From NCBI GenBank assembly GCA_029262675.1, contig JAJCYW010000018.1, positions 62,001 to 126,000 of the forward strand: a stretch of DNA of 64,000 bases, given 5' to 3'. Within the stretch, counting starts at the first letter, position 1, and every line of letters begins with the position of its first letter. Of this stretch, positions 22,254-34,556 are shown one piece after another. Source of the stretch: Chloroflexota bacterium (GTDB taxonomy: Bacteria; Chloroflexota; Dehalococcoidia; DSTF01; RBG-16-68-14). The translations under genes and the position numbers were made by a program. Under the pieces are notes generated by a model. That model saw only the letters and a program-made list of their open reading frames with translations, searched no databases and was not told where the DNA came from.

Positions 22254-23375
22254 GTGGCAGCCCGCCTGAAGACGCTCGGCATCATCAGTTTCCTGCTCGC
22301 GCTTGTCGGCGTCGGCTTCTTCTTCCTGCGCGGCCCCCAGCCGCACATTGCGATCAAAGCGGAGACGCTTTGGACGGTCGGCTTCTTCGAGATCACGAAC
22401 ACGCTCTTTACGTCCTGGATCGTCGTCGGCGTGCTCGTCCTCATCGCCGTGCTGTCCACGCGCAAGATGCGCTTCATCCCATCCGGCCTCCAGAACCTAA
22501 TGGAGGCCGTAGTGGAGGCGCTCTACACCCTCTGCGTCAACACCGCCGGCGAAAGGAACGGCCGGCGCTTCTTCCCCGTCATAGCCACCATCTTCCTCCT
22601 CGTCGTGATCTCGAACTGGATGGCGCTGCTGCCGGTCTTCAACGCCATCGGCAAGGTTGAGGTGTTGGGCGCGGAGGAGGCGGAGTTCTTCCACGACGTC
22701 GTCGTATTCGAAGACGGCGGCGGGTTCTCGTTGATCATGCCGGACGCGACGGAGATCGAACTGCACCTGGACGAAGCCGCCTGCGACGGCCTTACCAACG
22801 ACCACGAGAAGGACGAATGCCTGGAGCACGAGCGCGAAGTCGCGATCGAGCATGCGCTAGAGGAGGAGGGCGTCGATCCCGACGCGACCGTCGGCATCAT
22901 CGCGCCCTACTTCCGCAGTGTGAACACGGACTTGATGTCGCCGCTCTCGCTCGCGATCGCCTCGGCCATCTTCGTCGAATTCTGGGGCATCAGCGCACTG
23001 GGCTTCATCGGCTACGGCAGCAAGTTCTTCAACGTCAAGCGGCTGGCGAAGGGCAACCCGATGGGCGTGATCGACATGATCGTCGGTGCGCTGGAGTTCG
23101 TGGCGGAGATAGCCCGCGTTATCAGCTTCACCTTCCGTCTCTTCGGCAACATGCTGGCAGGCGAGATCCTGTTGCTGATGATGACCTTCCTAGTACCATT
23201 GCTCCTGGCTCTGCCGTTCTACGGCCTGGAGCTGTTCGTTGGAGCGATTCAAGCCTTCGTGTTCGCGATGCTGACGCTGGTCTTCGGCGCCTTAGCAGTA
23301 ACGAGTCACGAAGACCACGGAGAAGAGACACACGCACCGGGCGGCGAGGCCGCCGCAGTTCATCAGGCAGACTAA
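22254..23375 (+). CDS. atpB: ATP synthase F0 subunit a with a long acidic extramembrane insert
   Basis: Stator half of the proton channel. The essential Arg is in helix motif EIARVISFTFRLFGNMLAGE. The protein is 373 residues against a usual 230-280: an acidic segment (about residues 130-220, from KVEVLGAEEAEFFHD to DPDATVGIIAP) is inserted between the early helices and the conserved core, and contains the only two Cys of that segment (CDGLTNDHEKDEC), able to form a disulfide. The C-terminus is His/Glu-rich. GTG start at 22254, ten bases after the atpZ stop. Confidence 0.95.
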   Translation: MAARLKTLGIISFLLALVGVGFFFLRGPQPHIAIKAETLWTVGFFEITNTLFTSWIVVGVLVLIAVLSTRKMRFIPSGLQNLMEAVVEALYTLCVNTAGERNGRRFFPVIATIFLLVVISNWMALLPVFNAIGKVEVLGAEEAEFFHDVVVFEDGGGFSLIMPDATEIELHLDEAACDGLTNDHEKDECLEHEREVAIEHALEEEGVDPDATVGIIAPYFRSVNTDLMSPLSLAIASAIFVEFWGISALGFIGYGSKFFNVKRLAKGNPMGVIDMIVGALEFVAEIARVISFTFRLFGNMLAGEILLLMMTFLVPLLLALPFYGLELFVGAIQAFVFAMLTLVFGALAVTSHEDHGEETHAPGGEAAAVHQAD

Positions 23376-23663
<288 letters not shown>

Positions 23664-23702
23664 CACAACCGTCGATGTCTCGACGAAGGGAAGTGGCTCA
23701 AT

Positions 23703-24200
23703 ATGGATGAGCTAGGTCTAAACGTACCGGTACTCGTCGCACAGCTGGTGAACTTCTTTCTCCTGCTGGTGCTGCTCCGACTCTTTCTCTACAAGCCGAT
23801 CCTGGAGATGCTGGACCGACGTGCCCAGCGCATCAGAGAAGGTGTAGAGGCGGCGGACCAGTCCAAGGAGCAAGCCTCCGAAGCGGAAGCGGAAGTGGCC
23901 AAGCAGATTGACGAAGCTCGCCAGCAGGGGCAGGCGCTCGTCGCGCAGGCCCAGGAAGCGTCCGCCCGCATTCAGGACGAGGCGCAGTCGCAGGCACGCC
24001 AGGAGACCGACACCATGCTGGAGCGCGCCCGCAGCGAGATCCAGTTGGAGCGTGACCAAGCGATCGCCGAGCTGCGCAGCGAGTTCGCGGACCTGACGGT
24101 GAGCGCGGCCGAGAAGGTGATCGGCCAATCGCTCGACCGGCAGGCGCACCAGCGGCTGATCGACGAAGTGCTGACCGAATCGACGTTCAAGGACAACTAG
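23703..24200 (+). CDS. atpF: ATP synthase F0 subunit b
   Basis: Peripheral stalk subunit of 165 residues: one N-terminal membrane helix (LVAQLVNFFLLLVLLRLFLYKPI) and then a long Glu/Gln/Ala-rich coiled coil (SEAEAEVAKQIDEARQQGQ) ending in a delta-binding region. Typical length. Its stop directly abuts the GTG of atpH. Confidence 0.94.
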   Translation: MDELGLNVPVLVAQLVNFFLLLVLLRLFLYKPILEMLDRRAQRIREGVEAADQSKEQASEAEAEVAKQIDEARQQGQALVAQAQEASARIQDEAQSQARQETDTMLERARSEIQLERDQAIAELRSEFADLTVSAAEKVIGQSLDRQAHQRLIDEVLTESTFKDN

Positions 24201-24743
24201 GTGCTGCGAGATCCCGCCGCCAAACGCTACGCGCAGGCCGCTTTCGAGTTGGCCCGCGACGGCAATGCCGTCGAAACGTGGGAGGCGGACATGCGCGCTC
24301 TGGCAGCGGCCGTCGCATCGCCAGAGGCGCTGGCGTTCCTGGACGACAGGCGTGTGCCGGCGGACTCCAAACTCACGTTCCTCCGCAGGGCAGCGGACCA
24401 GCCGGCGGGTCTGGTCTGGAACTTGGTGCAACTGCTGGAGAAGAAGGGACGCCTGGCCCTGCTGCCGCAGATTGCGGAGCAATTCCAGGTACAGCTGGAC
24501 GAACATCGCGGCATCACGCACGCGCAGGTACTCACGGCGGTAGCGATGAGTGACAACGAGAAGCAGGCGCTGGCCGGCCGCCTCTCGGAGCTCACAGGCA
24601 AGACGGTACTGATCCAGGCGCTTGAAGAGCCTGATATCTTAGGCGGCCTCGTCGCCCGCATCGGCGATAGGCTGATCGATGGCAGCACGCGCAGCAAGCT
24701 GGTGGCGCTCAAGAGCCGCCTGGCGGGCTCGCACCGGGGGTAA
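24201..24743 (+). CDS. atpH: ATP synthase F1 subunit delta
   Basis: Connects the b-stalk to the top of the F1 hexamer; 180 residues. Seen: the OSCP/delta opening [16 protein letters not shown], a helical N-terminal domain, and the C-terminal signature [21 protein letters not shown] start immediately after the atpF stop, with no intergenic base. Confidence 0.93.
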   Translation: MLRDPAAKRYAQAAFELARDGNAVETWEADMRALAAAVASPEALAFLDDRRVPADSKLTFLRRAADQPAGLVWNLVQLLEKKGRLALLPQIAEQFQVQLDEHRGITHAQVLTAVAMSDNEKQALAGRLSELTGKTVLIQALEEPDILGGLVARIGDRLIDGSTRSKLVALKSRLAGSHRG

Positions 24744-24748
24744 GAGAG

Positions 24749-26269
24749 ATGGCAGTACGACCGGAAGAGATCACGTCCATCCTGAAGGAGCAGATCCAGC
24801 AGTTCGGCGCGGACGTCACGGCGACCGACGTCGGTACCGTCGTGGACGCAGGCGATGGCATCGCCCGCATCCACGGGCTTTCCAACGTGATGGCCAACGA
24901 GCTGGTGGAGTTCCCCAACGGCGTGATGGGCCTGGCGCTGAACTTGGAAGAAGAGAACGTCGGCGTCATGATCCTCGGCGACCACAGCGGCGTGAAGGAA
25001 GGCGACGAGGTGCACTCGACCGGACGCGTTGCGGAGGTGCCAGTCGGCGAAGAGCTGATCGGCCGCGTCGTCGATCCCGTAGGCAATCCGATCGACGGCA
25101 AGGGACCGATAAACACCAGCCAGACCGGCCTTGTAGAGAAGATCGCGCCGGACGTCAGCAAGCGGAAGAGCGTCGACACTCCGGTCCAGACCGGCATCAA
25201 GGCTATCGACGCGATGACGGCCATCGGCCGCGGCCAGCGCCAGCTCATCATCGGCGACCGCTCGACGGGCAAGACGATCGTCGCCATCGACACGATCCTC
25301 AACCAGAAGGGCGGCGACATGGTCTGCATCTACGTCGCCATCGGCCAGAAGTCGGCGAAGGTGAAGCAGCTCGTCGGCGTGCTGGAGGAGCACGGCGCCA
25401 TGGAGCACACCATCGTCGTCGCCGCGTCGGCCTCAGAGGCGGCCGCGCTGCAATTCCTGGCACCCTACTCCGGCTGCGCCATGGGCGAGTACTTCATGGA
25501 CCAGGGCAAGGACGCACTGATCGTCTACGATGACCTCTCCAAGCACGCCTGGGCCTACCGCCAGGTCTCGTTGCTCTTGCGACGCCCGCCCGGCCGCGAA
25601 GCCTACCCTGGCGACGTCTTCTACCTGCACAGCCGCCTGCTGGAGCGCGCGGCCCGCATGGAAGACAAAGACGACGGAACGCCTGGCGGCTCGCTGACCG
25701 CGCTGCCGATCGTCGAGACACAGGCCAACGATATCTCCGCCTACATTCCGACCAACGTCATCTCAATTACGGACGGACAGATCTTCCTTGAATCGGAGCT
25801 GTTCAACGCGGGCATCCGCCCGGCAATGAACGCCGGCGTCTCCGTATCGCGGGTCGGCGGCGCCGCCCAGCGCAAGGCGATGCGCCAGGTGGTGCGTCAG
25901 CTACGGCTGGACATGGCGCAGTTCCGCGAGCTGCAGGCCTTCGCGCAGTTCGGTACCTCCGAGTTGGACGCGTCGACGCGCCAGCAGCTCGAACGCGGAC
26001 GCCGCCTGCAGGAGGTGCTGAAGCAGACGCAGTACGGCCCGCTCTCGCTGGACAAGCAGGTCACCATCATCTACGCCGGCACGCGCGGACTGATGGACGA
26101 GATCCCGGTCGAGAAGGTCGACGAGTTCGAAAAGTCGCTCTACCAGTACATGGATGCCAACCATCCGGAGATCGGCAAATCGATCATGGAGACCAACGAA
26201 CTGCCGCCGGAGCAAGAGCAGAAGCTGGAAGCGGCGATCAAAGAGTTCATGAGCACGGCAGGATACTAG
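24749..26269 (+). CDS. atpA: ATP synthase F1 subunit alpha
   Basis: Non-catalytic nucleotide-binding subunit, 506 residues. The P-loop is GDRSTGKT (Ser where many species have Gln), followed by the DELSD-like [30 protein letters not shown] and the signature [23 protein letters not shown]-terminal beta barrel and C-terminal helical domain are of normal length. Confidence 0.98.
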   Translation: MAVRPEEITSILKEQIQQFGADVTATDVGTVVDAGDGIARIHGLSNVMANELVEFPNGVMGLALNLEEENVGVMILGDHSGVKEGDEVHSTGRVAEVPVGEELIGRVVDPVGNPIDGKGPINTSQTGLVEKIAPDVSKRKSVDTPVQTGIKAIDAMTAIGRGQRQLIIGDRSTGKTIVAIDTILNQKGGDMVCIYVAIGQKSAKVKQLVGVLEEHGAMEHTIVVAASASEAAALQFLAPYSGCAMGEYFMDQGKDALIVYDDLSKHAWAYRQVSLLLRRPPGREAYPGDVFYLHSRLLERAARMEDKDDGTPGGSLTALPIVETQANDISAYIPTNVISITDGQIFLESELFNAGIRPAMNAGVSVSRVGGAAQRKAMRQVVRQLRLDMAQFRELQAFAQFGTSELDASTRQQLERGRRLQEVLKQTQYGPLSLDKQVTIIYAGTRGLMDEIPVEKVDEFEKSLYQYMDANHPEIGKSIMETNELPPEQEQKLEAAIKEFMSTAGY

Positions 26270-27133
26270 TTGGCTACAGCGCGTGAGATCCGACGGCGGA
26301 TCCGTTCCGTCGAAAGCACCGCCAAGATTACGAAGGCGATGGAGTTGGTCGCCGCGTCCAAGATGCGGCGCGCCCAGCAGATGGCCCTGGCCGGCCGCCC
26401 CTACGCCGAGAGGCTGAGCTGGGTGCTGGCGGATCTCTCCGAGACGCTCGAGTCGATGGAACAGAGCGCGCTGCACCCGCTGCTTCAGCGTCGCGAGGTT
26501 GAGAAGGCCAGCATCGTTCTGATCACGCCCAACCGCGGCCTCTGCGGAGGCCTGCCGACGAACCTCAACCGCCGCGCCGCCGCGCTTAACATGGACATCG
26601 GCGTACCGTCGTCGCTGCTCGCCGTCGGGCGCAAGGGGCGTGACTTCTTCCGCCGCACCGATACGGAGATCCAGGCGGAGTTCACGGACCTGGGCGACTA
26701 CCCGGAATACATGGACGTGCTGCCGATCTCACACATCGTCATCGACGACTACACCGCCGGCCGCGTCGACCAGGTGTTCCTGGTCTATGCCTACTTCGTC
26801 AACACCATGACCCAGGAGCCACGGGTGCATCAGTTGCTGCCTGTCGAACCGCCGCAGGACGAGGCGACGCAGGCCGTGGACTACATCTACGAGCCGGGCC
26901 GCGCAGAGGTGCTAGACGAGTTGCTGCCGCGATACGTGGAGATGCAGATCTACGAGGCGATTCTGGAAGCCAACGCCAGCGAACAATCCGCCCGCATGGT
27001 GGCGATGCGCAACGCTACTGAAGCGGCGGAAGAGATGATACAAGACCTCACCCTCGCCCGTAACAAGGCGCGCCAGGAGCAGGTGACGAACGAGCTCCTG
27101 GACATCGTCGGCGGCGTGGAGGGAATGAACTAG
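26270..27133 (+). CDS. atpG: ATP synthase F1 subunit gamma
   Basis: Central rotor shaft, 287 residues. N-terminal RRRIRSVESTAKITKAMELVAASKMRRAQ and the C-terminal NATEAAEEMIQDLTLARNKARQEQVTNELLDIVGG are the two coiled-coil strands that insert in the hexamer. TTG start at 26270, directly abutting the atpA stop. Confidence 0.96.
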   Translation: MATAREIRRRIRSVESTAKITKAMELVAASKMRRAQQMALAGRPYAERLSWVLADLSETLESMEQSALHPLLQRREVEKASIVLITPNRGLCGGLPTNLNRRAAALNMDIGVPSSLLAVGRKGRDFFRRTDTEIQAEFTDLGDYPEYMDVLPISHIVIDDYTAGRVDQVFLVYAYFVNTMTQEPRVHQLLPVEPPQDEATQAVDYIYEPGRAEVLDELLPRYVEMQIYEAILEANASEQSARMVAMRNATEAAEEMIQDLTLARNKARQEQVTNELLDIVGGVEGMN

Positions 27134-27183
27134 AGAGCAGCGGACGGCGGGCGCATGACAACGTTCGCGCCGCCGGCTCGTAG

Positions 27184-28596
<1,413 letters not shown>

Positions 28597-28604
28597 CCGA
28601 CGAT

Positions 28605-29045
28605 ATGCCACTAAAGGTAGAGATCGTTACCGCCGAACGGGTGGTCTACTCCGAAGAAGGAGTACAGCAGGTCGTCGCGCCGGGTGCGGCCGGCGAGCTG
28701 ACGGTACTGCCCCAACACGCAGCCTTCATCACGACGCTGATGCCGGGAGAGCTACGCATCGCCAGGGGCGGCGACCAAGAAGAAGCGATGGCGATCACGG
28801 GCGGTTTCCTGGAAGTGCGCAACGACCGCGTCGTCGTCCTTGCGGACGCCGCCGAGCGCGTCGAGGAGATCGACATCGCGCGCGCGGAGGAGGCGCGCCG
28901 GCGCGCGGAGGAAGCGATTCGCGAACAGCACGATCTCGGTAGCCTGGCCCAGACGCAGGCCTCCCTCCAGCGGGCGCTCGTGCGCCTCCGTGTCGCGCAG
29001 AAGCGCGGCCGGCGGGGCCGGCCGGGGCCGCCCCGTCCCGGTTGA
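28605..29045 (+). CDS. atpC: ATP synthase F1 subunit epsilon
   Basis: Rotor base and regulatory subunit, 146 residues. The beta-sandwich domain has KVEIVTAERVVYSEE, VVAPGAAGELTVLPQHAAF and GGFLEVRNDRVVVLAD; the C-terminal helical hairpin has ARAEEARRRAEEAIRE. The tail ends in an unusual Arg/Gly/Pro-rich stretch (KRGRRGRPGPPRPG). Last gene of the atp operon. Confidence 0.94.
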   Translation: MPLKVEIVTAERVVYSEEGVQQVVAPGAAGELTVLPQHAAFITTLMPGELRIARGGDQEEAMAITGGFLEVRNDRVVVLADAAERVEEIDIARAEEARRRAEEAIREQHDLGSLAQTQASLQRALVRLRVAQKRGRRGRPGPPRPG

Positions 29046-29190
29046 TCGCAGCCACTTCGCGCGTTCTTGACACTGTGCGCGACCGGAAGTAGCATCGAAG
29101 TGCGCTCCGTTCCGGGGCAGCAGCCATCCCTGGGGCGCGACGAGCGGAAGTGGAGAATCTTACGCTCGCATCTTCTGCAGGAGGTACCAG

Positions 29191-29298
29191 ATGAGCATCC
29201 GATTCATCCTCGGCTTCATCATCGGCGCGGCAATAGGTGCGTCCATCGCCATGGCGCTTTCGTCGCAGACAGAAGCCGTCGGCGAAACAGCCGCGTAG
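29191..29298 (+). CDS. 35-residue single-helix membrane protein (YtxH-like)
   Basis: A very short gene. The product starts MSIRFILGFIIGAAIGA, continues as a glycine-zipper-like helix (GxxxGAxxGxxxA pattern) and ends in a polar tail, QTEAVGETAA. A textbook GGAGGTACC Shine-Dalgarno eight bases ahead of the ATG argues that it is translated. It resembles the start of YtxH/Gly-zipper proteins but is too short for firm family assignment. It lies between atpC and the c-di-AMP receptor gene. Confidence 0.6.
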   Translation: MSIRFILGFIIGAAIGASIAMALSSQTEAVGETAA

Positions 29299-29347
29299 TG
29301 CGGTCAGCAGGCGCTCCACGGCGCGCCGCTACAGCGAGGAGGCCTCA

Positions 29348-29692
29348 ATGTCGAACGGGCAGTTGAAGCTTGTCGTCATCATCAGCGCCGACTCCGACGC
29401 AGACCGCCTCATGAAGGCCCTGATCGGCCGCGGCTATCCCGCGACCAAGATCAGCAGCACGGGGGGCTTTCTCCACCGCGGAAACGCTACCATCCTCTCC
29501 GGCGTGGAATCGAACGAGGTCGACGAGGTGTTCGCGATGGTGCGCGCGGAGTGCCACGCTCGCACGGAGAACGTGCCTGTACAGACGCTGCCGTTCTTCG
29601 GCGAAGGCGCGGCCCTCTCAGAGCCTGTGGAAGTGCGCGTCGGCGGCGCTATCGTGTTCGTCGTGAACGTTGAGCGGTTCGAGAAGACGTAG
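29348..29692 (+). CDS. PII-like cyclic-di-AMP receptor (DarA/PstA, DUF970)
   Basis: A 114-residue signal-transduction protein of the CdAMP_rec family, a PII-like trimer that binds c-di-AMP. Seen: the N-terminal strand KLVVIISADSDADRLMKALI, the ligand-loop motif TKISSTGGFLHRGNATILSG, and the C-terminal VEVRVGGAIVFVVNVERFEK. The ATG at 29348 follows an AGGAGG. Its last 44 nt overlap, on the opposite strand, the end of the HD-GYP gene. Known partners of this family are not established in this phylum. Confidence 0.9.
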   Translation: MSNGQLKLVVIISADSDADRLMKALIGRGYPATKISSTGGFLHRGNATILSGVESNEVDEVFAMVRAECHARTENVPVQTLPFFGEGAALSEPVEVRVGGAIVFVVNVERFEKT

Positions 29693-31073
29693 ACGGCGAG
29701 CGTAGCGAACAGAACAGCTTCACTAGCTTCTTATCCAGTTGCGTGCCCGCGCCCCCCTCCATGACCTTGAGTGCGTCCTTGTGCGAGAGCGCCTTGCGGT
29801 ACGGCCGAGGCGACGTCAGGGCCACGTAGGTATCCGCCAGCGTCACAATGCGCGCTTCTATTGGCGCATCGCCTTCCTCCATCATCTCCGGGTAACCCTT
29901 GCCGTCCGGCCGTTCATGGTGGGCGCCGACCCAGCGGCCGATCTCCTCCAGCCCCGGCAGCGCATCGATGATGAGCTGCGAGTGCGTGGGATGCCTGCGC
30001 ATAATCTCCATCTCTGCGAGCGAGAGGATGTCCGGCTTCGCCATCACGCGCGCCGGCACGCCCAGCAGCCCAACATCATGGCCGATGGCGGCTACGCGCA
30101 GCATCTCGCGCCGGCCGTCCGCGAATGAGAGCGCTTCGGCGATGTCGTCCGCAATCTCCGCGGTGCGTTCGCTGTGGCTGTCGATATGCTCGCCCTTGGC
30201 GTCACCGAGCGCGGCAAACGTCCGCGCGAACGTGTCGACGTCCACCGGCGAGCGCTCGGCGGCGGCCGGGTCGGCCGGGAGCAGACCCGCCAACTGGTGT
30301 GGCAGTGTCGCCTGGTGGAGGCCCAGCCAGAACGAATCGCTCGTCATCAGCGTCCGAACGTCCTCCGCCATCTCCTCGGAGATGATGCCGCCCGCTTGGT
30401 CGGCCAGCCCGCTCGCGAGCTGTCGCCGCGCTACGAGTGGATTCGGATCTATAGAGATCAGCGACTCGACGAGGTCCGCGGCCGCGACCAGCAAGCCGGC
30501 AACAGGTATCTCCTCGCCCGCGAGCCCGTCCGGATAGCCGTTCCCGTCCCAACGCTCATGGTGCGTGGCGATCGCTTCCTGGATCGCCTCGTCGAAACCG
30601 AGGTCCGCCGTGACGCTCACGCCGTGCTGCGGATGCGATCGCACCGCCTCCACCAACTCCTCCGCGCCAAAGGGCGCGTGCTGGAACGCGGTCTCCTCCA
30701 GCGACACGCCGGGTGCGATGTCAAACAGCGTCTCCTCCGCGATGTTCATTTCGCGGCAGACGCGTGCCGTGGCCGGCGCTGCGCCGGCGTCGTGCAGGAG
30801 CGAGGCGTAGAACGCAGTGCGGCGCACTTCGTTCGGCAGCTCCAGGAGGTCGGCGAGATTCTGCGCGATATAGCATACGCGCGCCGCGTGGCCGGGCTGC
30901 TTGCCCTCCGCCAGGTCCAGTGCCTGCGCGAACGCGCTCGCGAGCTCCGCGCGAGAAGGTACAGGAACGGGCCAGTCTCGCGGCGTGGGCCTGTTGCCGA
31001 GCCTCTCAGCGCCGGCTGCTTCGGATGTAGTCCCAGTGCTTGATGCCAATGAGTTCTTCTTCAGAGCGGTCAC
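29649..31073 (-). CDS. Tandem HD / HD-GYP domain phosphohydrolase
   Basis: A 474-residue protein with two HD-type domains. The first (about residues 45-225) has PGHAARV, LLHDAG and HHERWDGNGYPDGLAG; the second (about 290-465) has HSERTAEIA, IGHDVGLLGVP and HHERPDGKGYPEM. HD-GYP enzymes degrade c-di-GMP using a two- or three-metal site, and both domains keep the HD pair and the H-H-E-R-x-D-G-x-G-Y-P motif. No membrane helix. GTG start at 31073. It converges on, and overlaps by 44 nt, the c-di-AMP receptor gene. Confidence 0.88.
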   Translation of the reverse strand: MTALKKNSLASSTGTTSEAAGAERLGNRPTPRDWPVPVPSRAELASAFAQALDLAEGKQPGHAARVCYIAQNLADLLELPNEVRRTAFYASLLHDAGAAPATARVCREMNIAEETLFDIAPGVSLEETAFQHAPFGAEELVEAVRSHPQHGVSVTADLGFDEAIQEAIATHHERWDGNGYPDGLAGEEIPVAGLLVAAADLVESLISIDPNPLVARRQLASGLADQAGGIISEEMAEDVRTLMTSDSFWLGLHQATLPHQLAGLLPADPAAAERSPVDVDTFARTFAALGDAKGEHIDSHSERTAEIADDIAEALSFADGRREMLRVAAIGHDVGLLGVPARVMAKPDILSLAEMEIMRRHPTHSQLIIDALPGLEEIGRWVGAHHERPDGKGYPEMMEEGDAPIEARIVTLADTYVALTSPRPYRKALSHKDALKVMEGGAGTQLDKKLVKLFCSLRSPSTSSRTAQRSRRTR

Positions 31074-31157
31074 CCCCGAAGGAGTATCGGCCTGAAGGGC
31101 AAGGTCGTGAACCGAATTCGCGGCGAAACTGTCCCCTAGGCGAAAAGACGGCGTGAA

Positions 31158-31192
31158 ACGAGGCGGACACTCGTTGCGAGCGTCCGCCTCGT
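31158..31192. terminator. Strong hairpin between the HD-GYP gene and the hppA remnant
   Basis: ACGAGGCGGAC (31158-31168) pairs with GTCCGCCTCGT (31182-31192), and an inner CTCG/CGAG stem extends it to a three-base loop. On the minus strand a T-rich stretch (GTCTTTTC) follows about 10 bases later. Probably ends minus-strand transcription from the hppA side. Confidence 0.5.
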
Positions 31193-31221
31193 CATTGGCT
31201 GCGAACGTTGACGTGGTGCGG

Positions 31222-31452
31222 TTACGAAATGAAGAGCGGCGCCAACACCAACGTGATCGTGCTTGGCAGCTTCACGCGCACGTGGAGCGAAGGGCCAGCC
31301 GTGTCCTTGAACGGGTCGCCAACCGTGTCGCCAACAACGGCCGCATCATGGGCGTCTGTGCCCTTACCGATGACGTTGCCCTCGTCGTCTAGGAGCTGGC
31401 CGGCCTCGACGTACTTCTTGGCATTGTCCCAAGCGCCTCCGCTGTTGTTGGC
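31222..31452 (-). pseudogene. C-terminal remnant of a second membrane pyrophosphatase gene
   Basis: About 76 codons that match only the last segment of a membrane-bound pyrophosphatase: [18 protein letters not shown], then [24 protein letters not shown] and a final hydrophobic helix ending LAPLFIS. Upstream of residue A (31452) the frame is not pyrophosphatase. It has an extra [12 protein letters not shown] stretch and different residues from the intact hppA just upstream, so it is the leftover of a diverged paralogue and not a recent copy. The protein would lack the whole active site. Confidence 0.8.
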
Positions 31453-31541
31453 GGTGCGCCAGCGTGACCTCGAGCAGCGGCTGGCGGAGGTTGAGGGCAA
31501 GCTCGGCGGTTGATTAGGGAGCTTCCGCTGTTAGACGAAAC

Positions 31542-31572
31542 AAGAGGCCCTGCCGATTCGGCAGGGCCTCTT
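31542..31572 (-). terminator. Rho-independent terminator of hppA
   Basis: Near-perfect 15 bp inverted repeat (AAGAGGCCCTGCCGA at 31542-31556 with its complement at 31558-31572), 23 bp after the hppA stop on the minus strand. Confidence 0.8.
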
Positions 31573-31594
31573 AGCTTTGTTACGAGCGTCGTTG

Positions 31595-33664
<2,070 letters not shown>

Positions 33665-33890
33665 GATCGCTTCTCCTGCGGGTGCTGGGCCTTTTCGGGC
33701 GGATCCGGCCCAGCGCTGACGCTACAGTTCCTATTGCTCAAATGCTAAGCAATGTATTTGGGCGAACGATAAGGAGGCTAGTCGCCTCCACAAGCCGGAG
33801 TGTACTAAGGCCTCAGAGTAGGATCAAGAAGTGCAGAGCGCTCTGAGCGTTCCTCAGCGTGCAGTCTCGCGTTGGTGATCTTTGGCTGGC

Positions 33891-33964
33891 AGATGGCAGC
33901 GGTCGTTCATACGCACCAGGACCGCTCGCTAGCCCTCTCCGCGAAGGTGGCAACGGTCGTTCAT
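33891..33964. repeat. Imperfect 20 bp repeat at the 3' end of the histidine phosphatase gene
   Basis: 33891-33910 and 33945-33964 match at 18 of 20 positions and lie 54 bp apart. The second copy encodes the last conserved residues MNDRCHL of the phosphatase on the minus strand; the first lies beyond its stop and would encode the same residues, as if the 3' end had been duplicated. The remaining sequence of the 264 bp gap 33665-33928 shows no gene. Confidence 0.5.
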
Positions 33965-34555
33965 TGCGAGTACGGTGTGACGCTCCTCGCCAATCTCCAG
34001 CAGCGCGACCGCCGCCAGGTCGTGCTTCACGCCGCGGAAGTTCGCCAGCGGCAGACCGAGCGCCTTGCAGAGGAGCGTCAGGATGACAAAGTTGTGGCTG
34101 ACAACCGCGACCGTCGCGTCTGCGTGGCGGCTTCGCAGACGCTCGACGACCGCCCAGGCGCGGTCCTGCACCTGCCGCAGCGACTCGCCGCCCGGCATGG
34201 GCAGGTCGGCGACTTCGTCCGAACGCCAGGCCCGCAGAAAGCCCCCATGCCGTTCCCGCAGCTCCGCGAAGCTGAGGCCTTCCGCTTCGCCTACGTCCAT
34301 CTCGATCAAGTCGTCCTCGGGTTCGACCGCGAGGCCGAGAGCCTCGGCGATCGGCTCGGCGGTGGCCAGCGCGCGCTGCAGCGGGCTCGTGTAGATCGCG
34401 GCGATCGGGCCCGGCCAGCGATCTGCCTGCACTGCCGCGGCCAGCGACCGCGCCTGCGCGCGGCCTGTCGCGTTTAGCGCGACGTCCTCCCGGCCCAGCG
34501 CGATGCCGCCGGCGTTGTGGTCGGTCTCGCCGTGGCGGATCAGCAGCAAGCGCAC
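33929..34555 (-). CDS. Histidine phosphatase (phosphoglycerate mutase-like) family protein
   Basis: A 208-residue member of the 2-His phosphatase superfamily. The catalytic RHG motif is in LLLIRHGETDHNAGG, the second Arg in YTSPLQRALATAEP, an acidic Glu in LIEMDVGEAEGLSF and the second His in VAVVSHNFVILTLL. Candidate roles include a cobalamin-pathway phosphatase or a broad phosphatase; the sequence does not decide. GTG start at 34555, one base after the DUF2344 stop codon. Confidence 0.88.
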   Translation of the reverse strand: MRLLLIRHGETDHNAGGIALGREDVALNATGRAQARSLAAAVQADRWPGPIAAIYTSPLQRALATAEPIAEALGLAVEPEDDLIEMDVGEAEGLSFAELRERHGGFLRAWRSDEVADLPMPGGESLRQVQDRAWAVVERLRSRHADATVAVVSHNFVILTLLCKALGLPLANFRGVKHDLAAVALLEIGEERHTVLAMNDRCHLRGEG

Positions 34556-34556
34556 G

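Noticed and set aside
31208..31513. Plus-strand ORF ending [16 protein letters not shown] over the pyrophosphatase remnant.
   Set aside because: The coiled-coil-like end is suggestive, but most of the frame is antisense to recognisable pyrophosphatase sequence and has no start context; possibly a second decayed gene end.
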